Assembly: GCF_002532045.1 (NCBI RefSeq)
Contig: NZ_NWTG01000029.1
Span: 1-64,000 of the forward strand
Direction: 5' to 3'
Length of the DNA stretch: 64,000 nucleotides
DNA from: Bradyrhizobium sp. C9
GTDB taxonomy: Bacteria; Pseudomonadota; Alphaproteobacteria; Rhizobiales; Xanthobacteraceae
Shown piece after piece: positions 1 through 6,813 of this stretch. The notes below the pieces were generated by a model. The model saw nothing but the letters and a program-made list of their open reading frames with translations. It ran no database searches and was not told the DNA's origin. The position numbers and the translations under genes were made by a program. Each line of letters begins with the position of its first letter. Position 1 is the stretch's first letter.

Positions 1-816
1 GTGACGCAGGCACTCCGCGACAAAATCCAAGACCTTGCGCAGGACGCTGGGGCAGCGGCCGAGGCTCTGGCCAAGGCCAAGACTGCATCTGATATCCAGT
101 TTGGTGGCAAGTCAGCATTTCTATCCCCGCAAGACCTGGAGATTGCCCAGCAGCTGAAGAGCATTTACGGCAACGACATTCCAGCTGCGCTGGCGAGCAG
201 CGAGGCCGCTGGCCTCAGGTTCAATGCCACCGTCAAGGAATTGGCCACGCTTGGCCAACAGGTCAACAGCGGCTTCTTGGTGGATTTTGAAACCCAGATC
301 CGCAACGGTGCATCCGCCATGGATGCGCTCAAGACTGCAGGCCTCAACGCGCTCGGCAAGATTGCGGACAAACTTGCCCAGATGGCGGCCGATAACCTGT
401 GGTCATCGGCCTTCGGTGGCTCGTCCGGTGGTGGGTTCAATCTTTTTAGTCTGTTCGGCGGCGGCAGCAAGGCCAGTAACGCTACGGATGGAATAGGCGG
501 GTTCGGTCCAACGGTGCCGGCGTTCGCTACTGGTACCGACTTCGCGCCTGGCGGCATGTCGCTTGTAGGCGAGAACGGTCCAGAGTTGCTGAACCTTCCT
601 CGCGGCGCGCAAGTCATTCCCAATGACGTGCTCAAGTCCGGTGGCGTCGGTGGCGGCACAGTCAGCGTTCGCGGCGGTGACGTGGTGATTCAGGGCGATG
701 CTTCTGAAAAGACCGTGGCGCTGATCAAAGCGGCGATGGCGCAGCACAATGCTGAATTGCCCAGCCGGGTGGTGTCCGCTGTTATAGACGCGAAGGCGAG
801 ACGGGTGTTGGCGTGA
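1..816 (+). CDS. phage tail tape-measure protein, C-terminal part
   Basis: The frame is open from the first base and the GTG at position 1 is probably an internal codon, so the gene is cut by the window edge. The last 271 residues start with Ala/Lys/Asp-rich helix, then have a Gly/Ser/Phe-rich stretch (about residues 135-155) and the motif FAPGGMSLVGENGPELL (about 181-197) followed by LPRGAQVIP. That block is typical of the C-terminal end of tape-measure proteins, which set tail length and sit inside the tail tube. It is the only clear structural phage gene in the window and anchors the prophage call. Confidence 0.85.
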   Translation: MTQALRDKIQDLAQDAGAAAEALAKAKTASDIQFGGKSAFLSPQDLEIAQQLKSIYGNDIPAALASSEAAGLRFNATVKELATLGQQVNSGFLVDFETQIRNGASAMDALKTAGLNALGKIADKLAQMAADNLWSSAFGGSSGGGFNLFSLFGGGSKASNATDGIGGFGPTVPAFATGTDFAPGGMSLVGENGPELLNLPRGAQVIPNDVLKSGGVGGGTVSVRGGDVVIQGDASEKTVALIKAAMAQHNAELPSRVVSAVIDAKARRVLA

Positions 817-850
817 AGGGATGGGACTGACTACGGAAAAGCTTGGATTA

Positions 851-1615
851 TCACGAACTGTTTCCGGCTGCCTTTAGTTCGTCCACGGTTCGGTAATCGC
901 CCGGAAAGTATGAATTGACCGCTAGGTTATTCAGCGTCAACCTCACCACGGCTCGTTCTTTGTAAGCGTAGTTTTTAAATGAGGTGACTTCGAATAATTG
1001 GCGGTCCGGGCTTCCTCCGCTCACAGACATCACAAGGTTTAGCGGTGGAAACGATATTTCGGAATAGACATGGCTACTGCCAGACATATCGATCCGTCCA
1101 GTTAGACCAGACTGACGCGCTGCTCTAGAATTCGCCAAATCATATAGCGACACGAAAACACGCTGATCGTCAGCGTCTCGTGATTCTCGGTTGAGTAAAT
1201 ATCGCACGAGTTTTGGATGCTTATGCGAAAAGGTCGGCGGCGACGCGCTGCAAAACATCACGAGCATCTGCTTGAAGACGTTCAGTGGCTGAATCGAGCA
1301 CTCAACTGTCACGGTCGTGCCTGCGGGCACGGAGTGACAAAGCGGATATAACTGTCGAACGAAGTCTATGTAGGCCTTGGCATACCAATCGCCGGTTGTA
1401 GAATTGCATTCCTCACAAAGTGTGTATTTGCCGGCTCCTCGCTGATTGTATTTGCCGGTTGGCGATTCCAGATCTCTGAGGAGGTCACCTCCGATCAGTT
1501 TTTCAATATCCGCTTCCAATACTCGCTGGTCGTTAAATGCAGCAGCAGGCGGCACGTGCTCGAAGGACAGCCTCTTAGTTTGGCCGCAGAGATGGCAAAC
1601 CCCAAATCGGGTCAT
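851..1615 (-). CDS. HNH-type endonuclease-like protein
   Basis: Unrecognised beyond its N-terminal zinc motif. Starting at the Met of MTRFGVCHLCG (254 aa), a CxxC pair at residues 7-10 is followed by FEHVPP and then a second pair in CEECNSTTGDW. The arrangement CxxC, E-H, CxxCN is that of an HNH treble-clef nuclease. The remaining 180 residues show no motif known to me. An in-frame Met 42 codons upstream exists, but it lies inside the preceding gene; the chosen start has a purine-rich AAGAGAAAG just before it. It follows a small membrane protein gene on the same strand with a 22-bp gap. Possible roles are phage moron, homing-type nuclease or defence nuclease; none is proven. Confidence 0.6.
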   Translation of the reverse strand: MTRFGVCHLCGQTKRLSFEHVPPAAAFNDQRVLEADIEKLIGGDLLRDLESPTGKYNQRGAGKYTLCEECNSTTGDWYAKAYIDFVRQLYPLCHSVPAGTTVTVECSIQPLNVFKQMLVMFCSASPPTFSHKHPKLVRYLLNRESRDADDQRVFVSLYDLANSRAARQSGLTGRIDMSGSSHVYSEISFPPLNLVMSVSGGSPDRQLFEVTSFKNYAYKERAVVRLTLNNLAVNSYFPGDYRTVDELKAAGNSS

Positions 1616-1637
1616 AAGCTTTCTCTTTCGGGTGCGT

Positions 1638-1949
1638 TTATCGTGTAACCCGCACGTCGCCGTAGTCTGCTTCCAACGGACGTTCGCCATCAAAATCCGT
1701 GTGAGCGAGTAGGGCACCAACTCCAAACAGCACCATGCCACCGATCCAGACCAGGCAGGTTGCAGTCAGATAGGCTGACGTTCCGACACCGATGTTGCCG
1801 GTGAGGCCGAATAACGTGCCAGCGTTGAACAACAGCCCGACGACTCCCCAAAGCCAAAACAGTACGGCAAGAAATCCCTTTGAGGTGCCATGGTGGCTTC
1901 TCAGGCGGAAGGTCCGCTCCCAATTCTCTCTGCGTTTAAAAAGTCCCAT
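1638..1949 (-). CDS. small membrane protein, two predicted helices
   Basis: A 103-aa protein with a basic, Arg-rich N-terminus and two hydrophobic segments (about residues 29-52 and 59-80), then an acidic hydrophilic tail. The start at MGLFKRR is preferred over the ORF's first Met, eight codons upstream, because a GGGGGGA stretch lies just upstream of it. It is immediately upstream of, and co-oriented with, the HNH-like gene, so the two are probably co-transcribed. Function unknown. In a prophage, such a protein could be a superinfection-exclusion or moron protein, but nothing in the sequence proves that. Confidence 0.5.
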   Translation of the reverse strand: MGLFKRRENWERTFRLRSHHGTSKGFLAVLFWLWGVVGLLFNAGTLFGLTGNIGVGTSAYLTATCLVWIGGMVLFGVGALLAHTDFDGERPLEADYGDVRVTR

Positions 1950-1973
1950 CAAATCCCCCCAGACGCGCCGCAA

Positions 1974-2372
1974 CTGTAGATCGAGAGTGATTAGGCGGGC
2001 AACTATGATGTGGATTGGGTTTGAGGGCTGCCCGGCCGTTAGCCTTTAGTCGCCTTCCGGTTGATCAACCGCGAGACTACGTTGGAGTGCTGTCTGTTAT
2101 GTACCGTGGCAAACAGCAGATCGTTCTCGACATCCCCCGGAGCGATAGCTTCGGGGGATTGTTGTCCGTGTTTCTACGGGGTCGAGATTGTGAACTAGTT
2201 CACAAATCTGCGGCGCTCCAGCTGCTAGATGGCGTGATGCTGGGGGATTTCAGGGGCCCAGTAGATAGGCGCCGTCGGGACGCTGATTTTCGAGCCCGGC
2301 GGCGTATTTTTCCATCGGATGCGGCGCGCGGCGGATGGCAGCTAAACGGGGGCTTGTCTAGCGAGGGCTGGA
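1974..2372. other. intergenic 400 bp with one strong hairpin
   Basis: This is the divergent region between the leftward small-membrane/HNH pair and the rightward HEPN-like gene. It contains a 12-bp stem at 2132-2159 (ATCCCCCGGAGC, loop GATA, GCTTCGGGGGAT, one G-U pair). No U-tract follows, so it is not a good terminator. No convincing ORF is present; a 135-codon frame covering 2015-2422 has no family likeness and overlaps the HEPN-like gene. Confidence 0.5.
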
Positions 2373-2912
2373 ATGAACAACCGTGTCCCACTTGGGATCT
2401 TGGCGAACCAGTTTTGGCATGAGGCCGTGGCCTATCTGCGCGCTGCGGATACTCTCATTCGCGACACGTCTGCTGACGACACAATCCCACCAACATATTT
2501 TTTGATGAGCCATGGCGTTGAGCTAATGCTTAAGGCCTATCTTCTCTCGCGTGACGTTCCGTATCTTGACGTGTTCAAGCTCCAGCACGGCATTCGGGAG
2601 GCTTACGAACAGGCGAAGAGCCTCGGGCTGGTAGTAGATGTTGAGCACGCGGAAGCCCTGATTGAAAGGCTCTCCGATTTCCACAGCGTGCATCTATTTC
2701 GCTATCCCGTGGTTAGCAAAGGAGACGGAAGCCTGATCCTGCGTGGCCATCTCGTTCGCCCGATCGAGGTTCTGCACATCATTGAAGCCATCGGCGCAAA
2801 GATCTCTAGTCCCGTATTGTTTGCGCGGATCGATGCGGCCAGGCACGGTGAATTCCCGACAGAGACCTGGCACATGGGTATGCCGGCGAGCGAAGCGGGC
2901 GGGCCCTACTGA
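2373..2912 (+). CDS. HEPN-fold-like helical protein
   Basis: A 179-aa protein whose central segment MSHGVELMLKAYLLSRD (about 45-61), followed by a His in KLQHGI (about 72), matches the pattern of HEPN-like helical proteins (EL-x-LKAYLL followed by a GH/HG helix). The canonical RX4-6H nuclease motif is not clear; RPIEVLH near residues 130-136 is the only candidate. The start is supported by GAGG upstream. It is convergent with the next HEPN-type gene, with the two stop codons only 4 bp apart. Probably cargo of the prophage. Function unproven; HEPN assignment is by pattern only. Confidence 0.5.
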   Translation: MNNRVPLGILANQFWHEAVAYLRAADTLIRDTSADDTIPPTYFLMSHGVELMLKAYLLSRDVPYLDVFKLQHGIREAYEQAKSLGLVVDVEHAEALIERLSDFHSVHLFRYPVVSKGDGSLILRGHLVRPIEVLHIIEAIGAKISSPVLFARIDAARHGEFPTETWHMGMPASEAGGPY

Positions 2913-2916
2913 GTAA

Positions 2917-3381
2917 TCAGATAGCCTTGATAATTCCGTCCACGGACCACGACAGCGTCGCCGCGCGATTGCGGATCGCCTCAAGTTCTGCCGTTGACCT
3001 CTCGTTGCCAGTTCGGTGGCGCGTTGCGGTCGTTGCCTGATACCCCGGTTGGACATATCCAACGCAGTAAACGCCACTGTACAAGGCATGAATGAAATCG
3101 TTTCGGTCCTCGGCAAACTGCACGAGCTCGCCACCAACGGACAGAATTTGCGACGCGAGCGCTTGACCGCCTACGCGCCAAGACAGCGCATCCGCCCATC
3201 GCTTGGCCTGCGGACCGAGGCCTGGAAGGCTCTTCACCTCCATTGAGGCAGCTGGATCTATAGGTGCCAGCGAGTCGATCATCATGTCCTCTATCTGATT
3301 GATGATCTCAACAAGTTCGCCGAGCAGAACGTGCTCATCGGCAGTGAGCACGAGCGGACGGGCCGGATCGATCTTGGTCAC
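2917..3381 (-). CDS. HEPN-like protein with RX4H motif
   Basis: A 154-aa, mostly helical protein with RNDFIH at residues 93-98. This fits the RX4-6H signature of HEPN ribonucleases, where the Arg is often followed by a polar residue such as N or D. It starts at a GTG that overlaps the stop of the upstream XRE gene in a GTGA arrangement, so the two are translationally coupled. A small DNA-binding gene coupled to a HEPN gene recalls type II toxin-antitoxin layouts, but the order (regulator first) and the prophage setting also fit a repressor with a downstream accessory gene. No homologue is recognised by name. Confidence 0.5.
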   Translation of the reverse strand: MTKIDPARPLVLTADEHVLLGELVEIINQIEDMMIDSLAPIDPAASMEVKSLPGLGPQAKRWADALSWRVGGQALASQILSVGGELVQFAEDRNDFIHALYSGVYCVGYVQPGYQATTATRHRTGNERSTAELEAIRNRAATLSWSVDGIIKAI

Positions 3382-3623
3382 TTTAGCTCCTTTGGCTTCG
3401 CAAGTCGCACACCCGGTCCACCGTCGATCGATTGGCCTTCTGCAAGGAAGACTACGCCGGCAGATTCGAGAGCGCGCCTCATCTTATCGACGCTACTCAG
3501 GCGGGCATCTTGGCCATCCTCGAAACGATTGATCGTGTTAACCCCGACGTCGGCGTTCTCGGCCAACTTCTGGGTGCTCCACTTCAGGGCGGCTCTTGCC
3601 ATTCGGCATTGTTCTGGTCTCAT
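3378..3623 (-). CDS. XRE-family transcriptional regulator
   Basis: An 81-aa protein consisting almost entirely of a Cro/CI-type helix-turn-helix. It begins MRPEQCRMARAAL, has the second and recognition helices around STQKLAENADVGVNTINRFE (about 16-35), then a dimerisation helix with DKMRRALESAGV. It is divergent from a small rightward ORF across an 89-bp region containing three 15-bp palindromes, so it probably autoregulates. It overlaps the HEPN-like gene by 4 bp. It could be the prophage repressor of a small module or an antitoxin-like regulator. Confidence 0.75.
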   Translation of the reverse strand: MRPEQCRMARAALKWSTQKLAENADVGVNTINRFEDGQDARLSSVDKMRRALESAGVVFLAEGQSIDGGPGVRLAKPKELK

Positions 3624-3625
3624 GT

Positions 3626-3697
3626 GGTGAAAATATCACCAAAAACGGTTGACATCAAACCGGTGATGCCATTACCGTTAATGGTGTAATTATCACC
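3626..3697. promoter_or_regulatory. three 15-bp operator-like palindromes between divergent genes
   Basis: Three sites of the form GGTGA-N5-TCACC lie between the XRE gene and the rightward ORF: GGTGAAAATATCACC (3626-3640, perfect arms), GGTGATGCCATTACC (3662-3676, one arm mismatch) and GGTGTAATTATCACC (3683-3697, one arm mismatch). A TTGACA box at 3649-3654 with a weak TACCGT at 3673-3678 forms a rightward promoter covered by the middle site. The arrangement is what an autoregulating XRE repressor would use. The binding protein is inferred from position. Confidence 0.65.
3649..3678 (+). promoter_or_regulatory. candidate rightward promoter
   Basis: A perfect TTGACA at 3649-3654 is followed after 18 bp by TACCGT at 3673-3678, a partial match to TATAAT. 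It would drive the small ORF at 3713. The middle operator-like palindrome (3662-3676) overlaps the spacer and the -10, so repressor binding would block it. Confidence 0.4.
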
Positions 3698-3712
3698 ACT
3701 TGGAGATTCCCA

Positions 3713-4024
3713 ATGCAGGCGGCCACCTCAGTTCTCGTCGATCGACCGACCGTCTCTCACCTCATCCTGGCGCATCGCAACACCGCTGAAGTGGCGCGTG
3801 GTCCGCTTCTAAGCGGGGTTGCCAACGCGCTCAACGACACTGCTTGCGAGATTCAAAAGGCAATCGTTGCGACACCGGCAGCGGACTGGCCCGAGTTCGG
3901 CGCCAAGGCCTGCCTGTTGGTCAATGCGCTGACGACGGACCCAACCACCGGCTGGTTGGATGCGATCCGCAAAAGCCTGCACGCAGACGTCCAGCGCCTC
4001 GCAACGGTGGATGTGGATTGCTGA
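3713..4024 (+). CDS. hypothetical protein, divergent from XRE repressor
   Basis: A 103-aa protein of unknown family. It has no transmembrane segment and no zinc motif, and is predicted mainly helical. The ATG is preceded by GGAG (3702-3705) and sits 15 bp after the third operator palindrome. A strong intrinsic terminator follows the stop at 4057, so this is likely a one-gene transcript under control of the XRE repressor. The position resembles that of Cro/CII-like or antirepressor genes, but the sequence shows no HTH, so no function is assigned. Confidence 0.5.
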   Translation: MQAATSVLVDRPTVSHLILAHRNTAEVARGPLLSGVANALNDTACEIQKAIVATPAADWPEFGAKACLLVNALTTDPTTGWLDAIRKSLHADVQRLATVDVDC

Positions 4025-4056
4025 TCCCCAGTGACGGAACGCCCGGCCATCAAGCA

Positions 4057-4094
4057 AAGCGGGCCTGTACATACATCGTACAGGCCCGCTTTTT
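4057..4094 (+). terminator. intrinsic terminator
   Basis: A perfect 14-bp stem (AAGCGGGCCTGTAC at 4057-4070 pairing with GTACAGGCCCGCTT at 4078-4091) with a 7-nt loop ends in TTTT. It lies 32 bp after the small rightward ORF and faces the converging TIR gene. Confidence 0.85.
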
Positions 4095-4212
4095 GACTCC
4101 AGGCGCAGCATCGGCCGGCCAGTATCAAGGCTGGTTTCCAAGCCTTGGATTATACAATCTTCTCGATGCTGCTTCTAGCGATGTCGTCAGGTGGCAGCCT
4201 ATGGCAATAGAG

Positions 4213-4938
4213 CTAGACGGCGACCAGCTTGACCAGCTCGGCGATTTTGGCCGCAACCTCTGCCATCGTATTTTCTGCAGTATCCATGCCGCTTCGCGAG
4301 CCGAGCAGGGGGCTGACCTCGCGGAGAGCGGGGTACGTCGTCCCGTGCACAACGGGGACGAGCAGGTCAGTCGCTAGGAGTGCCGATAGCTCTTTTTCGG
4401 CAATGCCCTCACCTTTGACGCGGCGCAGCAGCGCAGGCGTCACCAGCACGATACCGACTCGCGACTTCGCCAGTCCCTTGTCGATTTCGCGGAGTAACGG
4501 CGTGCCGAGAGGGACGTCCTTTTCGCTGAACCAAACCCTGACACCAGATGACTCGAGCAGATCGTGCAGTTCCTTGGCACACCCCTGCCGGTCATCCCAT
4601 GCATGGCAGAGGAAGGCGTCCCGAAGGTCAGGCACGGACGCTCGCTTTTCGACGCTTTCGCGGACCGGCGTGAGTGCCCGCACTTCGGCGGGCGTGTACA
4701 ACACGGATGAACCAGGGCGCGACCATCTCGCCCGTACGCGGCCGCTGGATCCGCCGCCGCTGCTTCGGCCGCCACCGCCGCCCCCCGGCGAGGAGTAGGA
4801 CGGGGACGGGTACGACGGAGGCGGGTACGACCGGTAGCCGCTGTAACCACCAAAGCCGCCACGGCCACCACATGCGGGGCATTCCGCTCTAGCGCTCGCT
4901 GTGCGATGGCCTCTTACTGGTGCTGTACATCTAGCCAT
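4213..4938 (-). CDS. TIR-domain protein with N-terminal Cys motif and Gly/Tyr/Pro linker
   Basis: A 241-aa protein. Residues 4-23 hold C4, GHR (10-12) and CPAC (20-23), like a small zinc-binding module. Residues 25-66 are a low-complexity linker rich in Gly, Tyr, Ser and Pro. From about 105 to 235 there is a TIR domain: DAFLCHAWDD (strand A), VRVWFSEKDVPLG, SRVGIVLVTP and the helix carrying E183 (EKEL), the position of the catalytic Glu in NAD-consuming TIR enzymes. Bacterial TIR proteins mostly act in antiphage defence by degrading or cyclising NAD. It stands alone, convergent with the small ORF and divergent from the AlpA gene, near the integration end of the prophage. The start has GAGG 11 nt upstream. 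Whether it is enzymatically active is inferred. Confidence 0.8.
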   Translation of the reverse strand: MARCTAPVRGHRTASARAECPACGGRGGFGGYSGYRSYPPPSYPSPSYSSPGGGGGGRSSGGGSSGRVRARWSRPGSSVLYTPAEVRALTPVRESVEKRASVPDLRDAFLCHAWDDRQGCAKELHDLLESSGVRVWFSEKDVPLGTPLLREIDKGLAKSRVGIVLVTPALLRRVKGEGIAEKELSALLATDLLVPVVHGTTYPALREVSPLLGSRSGMDTAENTMAEVAAKIAELVKLVAV

Positions 4939-5090
4939 TTGGCTGATTTCCTCAGGATCTGGGCTCGCGAATCAGCGCAAGCTGGTTGCATTGAGGTGTA
5001 CCCTGCAACCGGCCGGTTCCATAGCGGTGGTGGCGCGTTATCCTCTCTTTCCACCCGCGCGATTCGCGGTTGTGGAAATGGGACCACGAG

Positions 5091-5312
5091 ATGGGTGACG
5101 CAAACACAGCGACAACAGCCCCCCGCAAAATGCTGAGCATGCGCCAGGTGCTGGCGATCGTGCCATTCAGCCGTCGCACGCTTTATCGGGAGATGGACGA
5201 GGGCCGCTTCCCCAAGGCGCGCGAGATAGCACCGCGCCGCGTTGCCTGGTATGAGGACGATGTGACGGCATGGCAGGGGGAATTGGACAGGAAGGTCTCG
5301 CCACGGGCTTAA
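5091..5312 (+). CDS. AlpA-family phage regulator
   Basis: A 73-aa protein. The core MLSMRQVLAIVPFSRRTLYR followed by an acidic-basic turn and GRFPKAREIAPRRVAWYEDD is the MerR-like winged helix of AlpA/CP4-57 regulators. These control excision or late functions in prophages and islands. An in-frame TTG seven codons upstream is possible, but the ATG at 5091 is the only ATG before the domain. It lies upstream of the excisionase-like gene and the integrase. Confidence 0.8.
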   Translation: MGDANTATTAPRKMLSMRQVLAIVPFSRRTLYREMDEGRFPKAREIAPRRVAWYEDDVTAWQGELDRKVSPRA

Positions 5313-5420
5313 GAGCGGCCTGGACGGGTACGGTATAATACAGGTTGGGCGCTTGAGTCGCCTCGGTGCGCTGGCCATAGCTGGCGAGGTACGAAGAGCA
5401 ATTTTCTTAGGGGCACGCTC

Positions 5421-5762
5421 TTGCCCGATGCCGCCAATGACAACGACCGCTTGCTCACACCAGAGCAAGCGGCTTTGAGGCTCAACATCACAAAGGACCA
5501 ACTAAGTGCGTTCGTGCACGACGGTGAGATTTCCTACATCAACGTCGGCCGAGGCAAAATGCGTCCGCGACGCCGATATAAGGAAGAATTTATCACTGAG
5601 TTTGAAGAGCGTCGCACCAGGAGAGAAGTGCCGTGTCCGTCTACCGTGACAAGCGTTCGCCCTATTACCAATTCGATTTCCAGCACGCCGGTCAGCGGTT
5701 TCATGGCTCGACGAAATGCACGACTCGACGCGACGCGGAAAGGTTCGAGGTTGCAGAGCTAG
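5421..5762 (+). CDS. excisionase-like helix-turn-helix protein
   Basis: A 113-aa protein. Residues 11-60 (LLTPEQAALRLNITKDQLSA, then DGEISYINVGRGKMRPRRRY) form an excisionase/MerR-like winged HTH. It appears to start at TTG 5421 with AGGGG upstream. Its last 43 codons overlap the integrase reading frame by 130 nt in another frame and look unstructured. The position directly upstream of the integrase suggests a recombination directionality factor. Confidence 0.7.
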   Translation: MPDAANDNDRLLTPEQAALRLNITKDQLSAFVHDGEISYINVGRGKMRPRRRYKEEFITEFEERRTRREVPCPSTVTSVRPITNSISSTPVSGFMARRNARLDATRKGSRLQS

Positions 5763-6766
5763 AGAAGGCTAAGGCGCTAGTTAAGGCAACGCGGCGCGCC
5801 AAGACGTCACTGTTGATCGATGACGTCGCAGACCGGCTCTGGAACGACAGTGCGCAGTATGACTCGGAACCGAAGGCTACCGAGACCAATCTTGCACGCT
5901 TGATCGGATACTTCGGCCAGTCGAAGCCGTTAACTGATATCGACCATAAGGCTGCCAAGGACATGGTGGCGTGGCGCCGTGGTCACCGTGTCTCGAGGCG
6001 CGGAAAGCGCACCAAGGAAGAGGAACAGGCGCTGCCATTGGTCTCTAACGCCACGGTCAATCGGTCGGCGACCAAGGTGCTGCAACGGCTGTTCACCTTC
6101 GCCAAGGACGAGGGCGCGGCCTTTGACAACGAACCCAAGTGGGATGAGCTGCTGTTGCCTGAGCCAGAGGAACGTGTCCGCGAACTTAAGACCGAGGAGG
6201 CTGGCGCGCTCGATTCATCCATGCGCGACGATTATGGCCCTTTCTTTGACTTCGTGCGGGCCAGTGGCATGCGGTTAAAGGAATGCGTGACGTTGCGGTG
6301 GACGGAGGTGGACTTCTGCGCCAAGCAGATCGTGCGGCTCGGAAAGGGCGGCCGGCGCGTGGTTTTCCCCATCACGCCAGCTGTACGGGAGATCCTATTC
6401 CCGCTGCAGGGGCAGCACCCGGAGTTTTGCTTCACCTACCTCGCGGTCTACGGCAACAGGCGGATGGGCCTGGTGAGGGGGCGGCGCTATCGGATTACGT
6501 ACAACGGAGCCAAGTCGGCCTGGCAGACGCTCCGTAGGCGGGCCAAGGTGGATGACTTCCGTTTCCACGACTTCCGGCACGACTTCGGCAGCAAGCTTCT
6601 CCGCGATAGCGGAAACCTCAAGCTGGTGCAGAAGGCACTCAACCACCGCGACATCAAGAGCACGCTGCGCTACGCGCATGTACTGGACGAGGATGTTGCC
6701 GTGGCCGTCGAGCGGCTCGCGAAGTCCCGGAATAAGTCCCGGAATAGGATCAGGAAGGCCAGCTAA
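5633..6766 (+). CDS. tyrosine-type phage integrase
   Basis: A 377-aa site-specific recombinase. The N-terminal arm-binding segment (SVYRDKRSPYYQFDFQHAGQ) and a SAM-like core domain precede the catalytic domain. All expected catalytic residues are visible: R214 (SGMRLKEC), K238 in the beta-hairpin, H312-x-x-R315 (FHDFRHDFG), H338 and nucleophile Y347 (STLRYAHV). It starts at GTG with AGGAG (5619-5623) ten bases upstream, inside the excisionase gene. It lies about 35 bp from the comEC junction, which is where a phage attachment site is expected. It probably catalysed insertion into comEC. Confidence 0.93.
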   Translation: MSVYRDKRSPYYQFDFQHAGQRFHGSTKCTTRRDAERFEVAELEKAKALVKATRRAKTSLLIDDVADRLWNDSAQYDSEPKATETNLARLIGYFGQSKPLTDIDHKAAKDMVAWRRGHRVSRRGKRTKEEEQALPLVSNATVNRSATKVLQRLFTFAKDEGAAFDNEPKWDELLLPEPEERVRELKTEEAGALDSSMRDDYGPFFDFVRASGMRLKECVTLRWTEVDFCAKQIVRLGKGGRRVVFPITPAVREILFPLQGQHPEFCFTYLAVYGNRRMGLVRGRRYRITYNGAKSAWQTLRRRAKVDDFRFHDFRHDFGSKLLRDSGNLKLVQKALNHRDIKSTLRYAHVLDEDVAVAVERLAKSRNKSRNRIRKAS

Positions 6767-6813
6767 GTCTTTGAACCGATGAATGATATCTGAACTCAGA
6801 AACGAGCTTCCAG
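6767..6813. other. probable attachment site (right junction in comEC)
   Basis: Between the integrase stop (6766) and the ATG at 6814, the comEC frame closes at a TGA at 6784-6786. From about 6802 it encodes T-S-F-Q-M-S-F-A-A-T, the conserved start of a ComEC membrane segment. The crossover core must lie in or just after this stretch. Its exact limits need the left junction, which is outside the window. Confidence 0.55.

Larger units (their letters stand above)
1..6800. mobile_element. prophage, integrase-proximal end (left end outside window)
   Basis: The segment begins inside a tail tape-measure gene and ends with AlpA, excisionase-like and tyrosine integrase genes, which is the usual layout at the integrase end of a temperate phage. 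Right after the integrase stop the sequence becomes the interior of comEC, a core gene, so the right junction lies at about 6767-6813. Between structural and integration genes there is cargo of defence or moron type (HNH, HEPN, XRE, TIR). The left end and most structural genes are outside the window, so whether the phage is intact cannot be judged. Confidence 0.85.
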
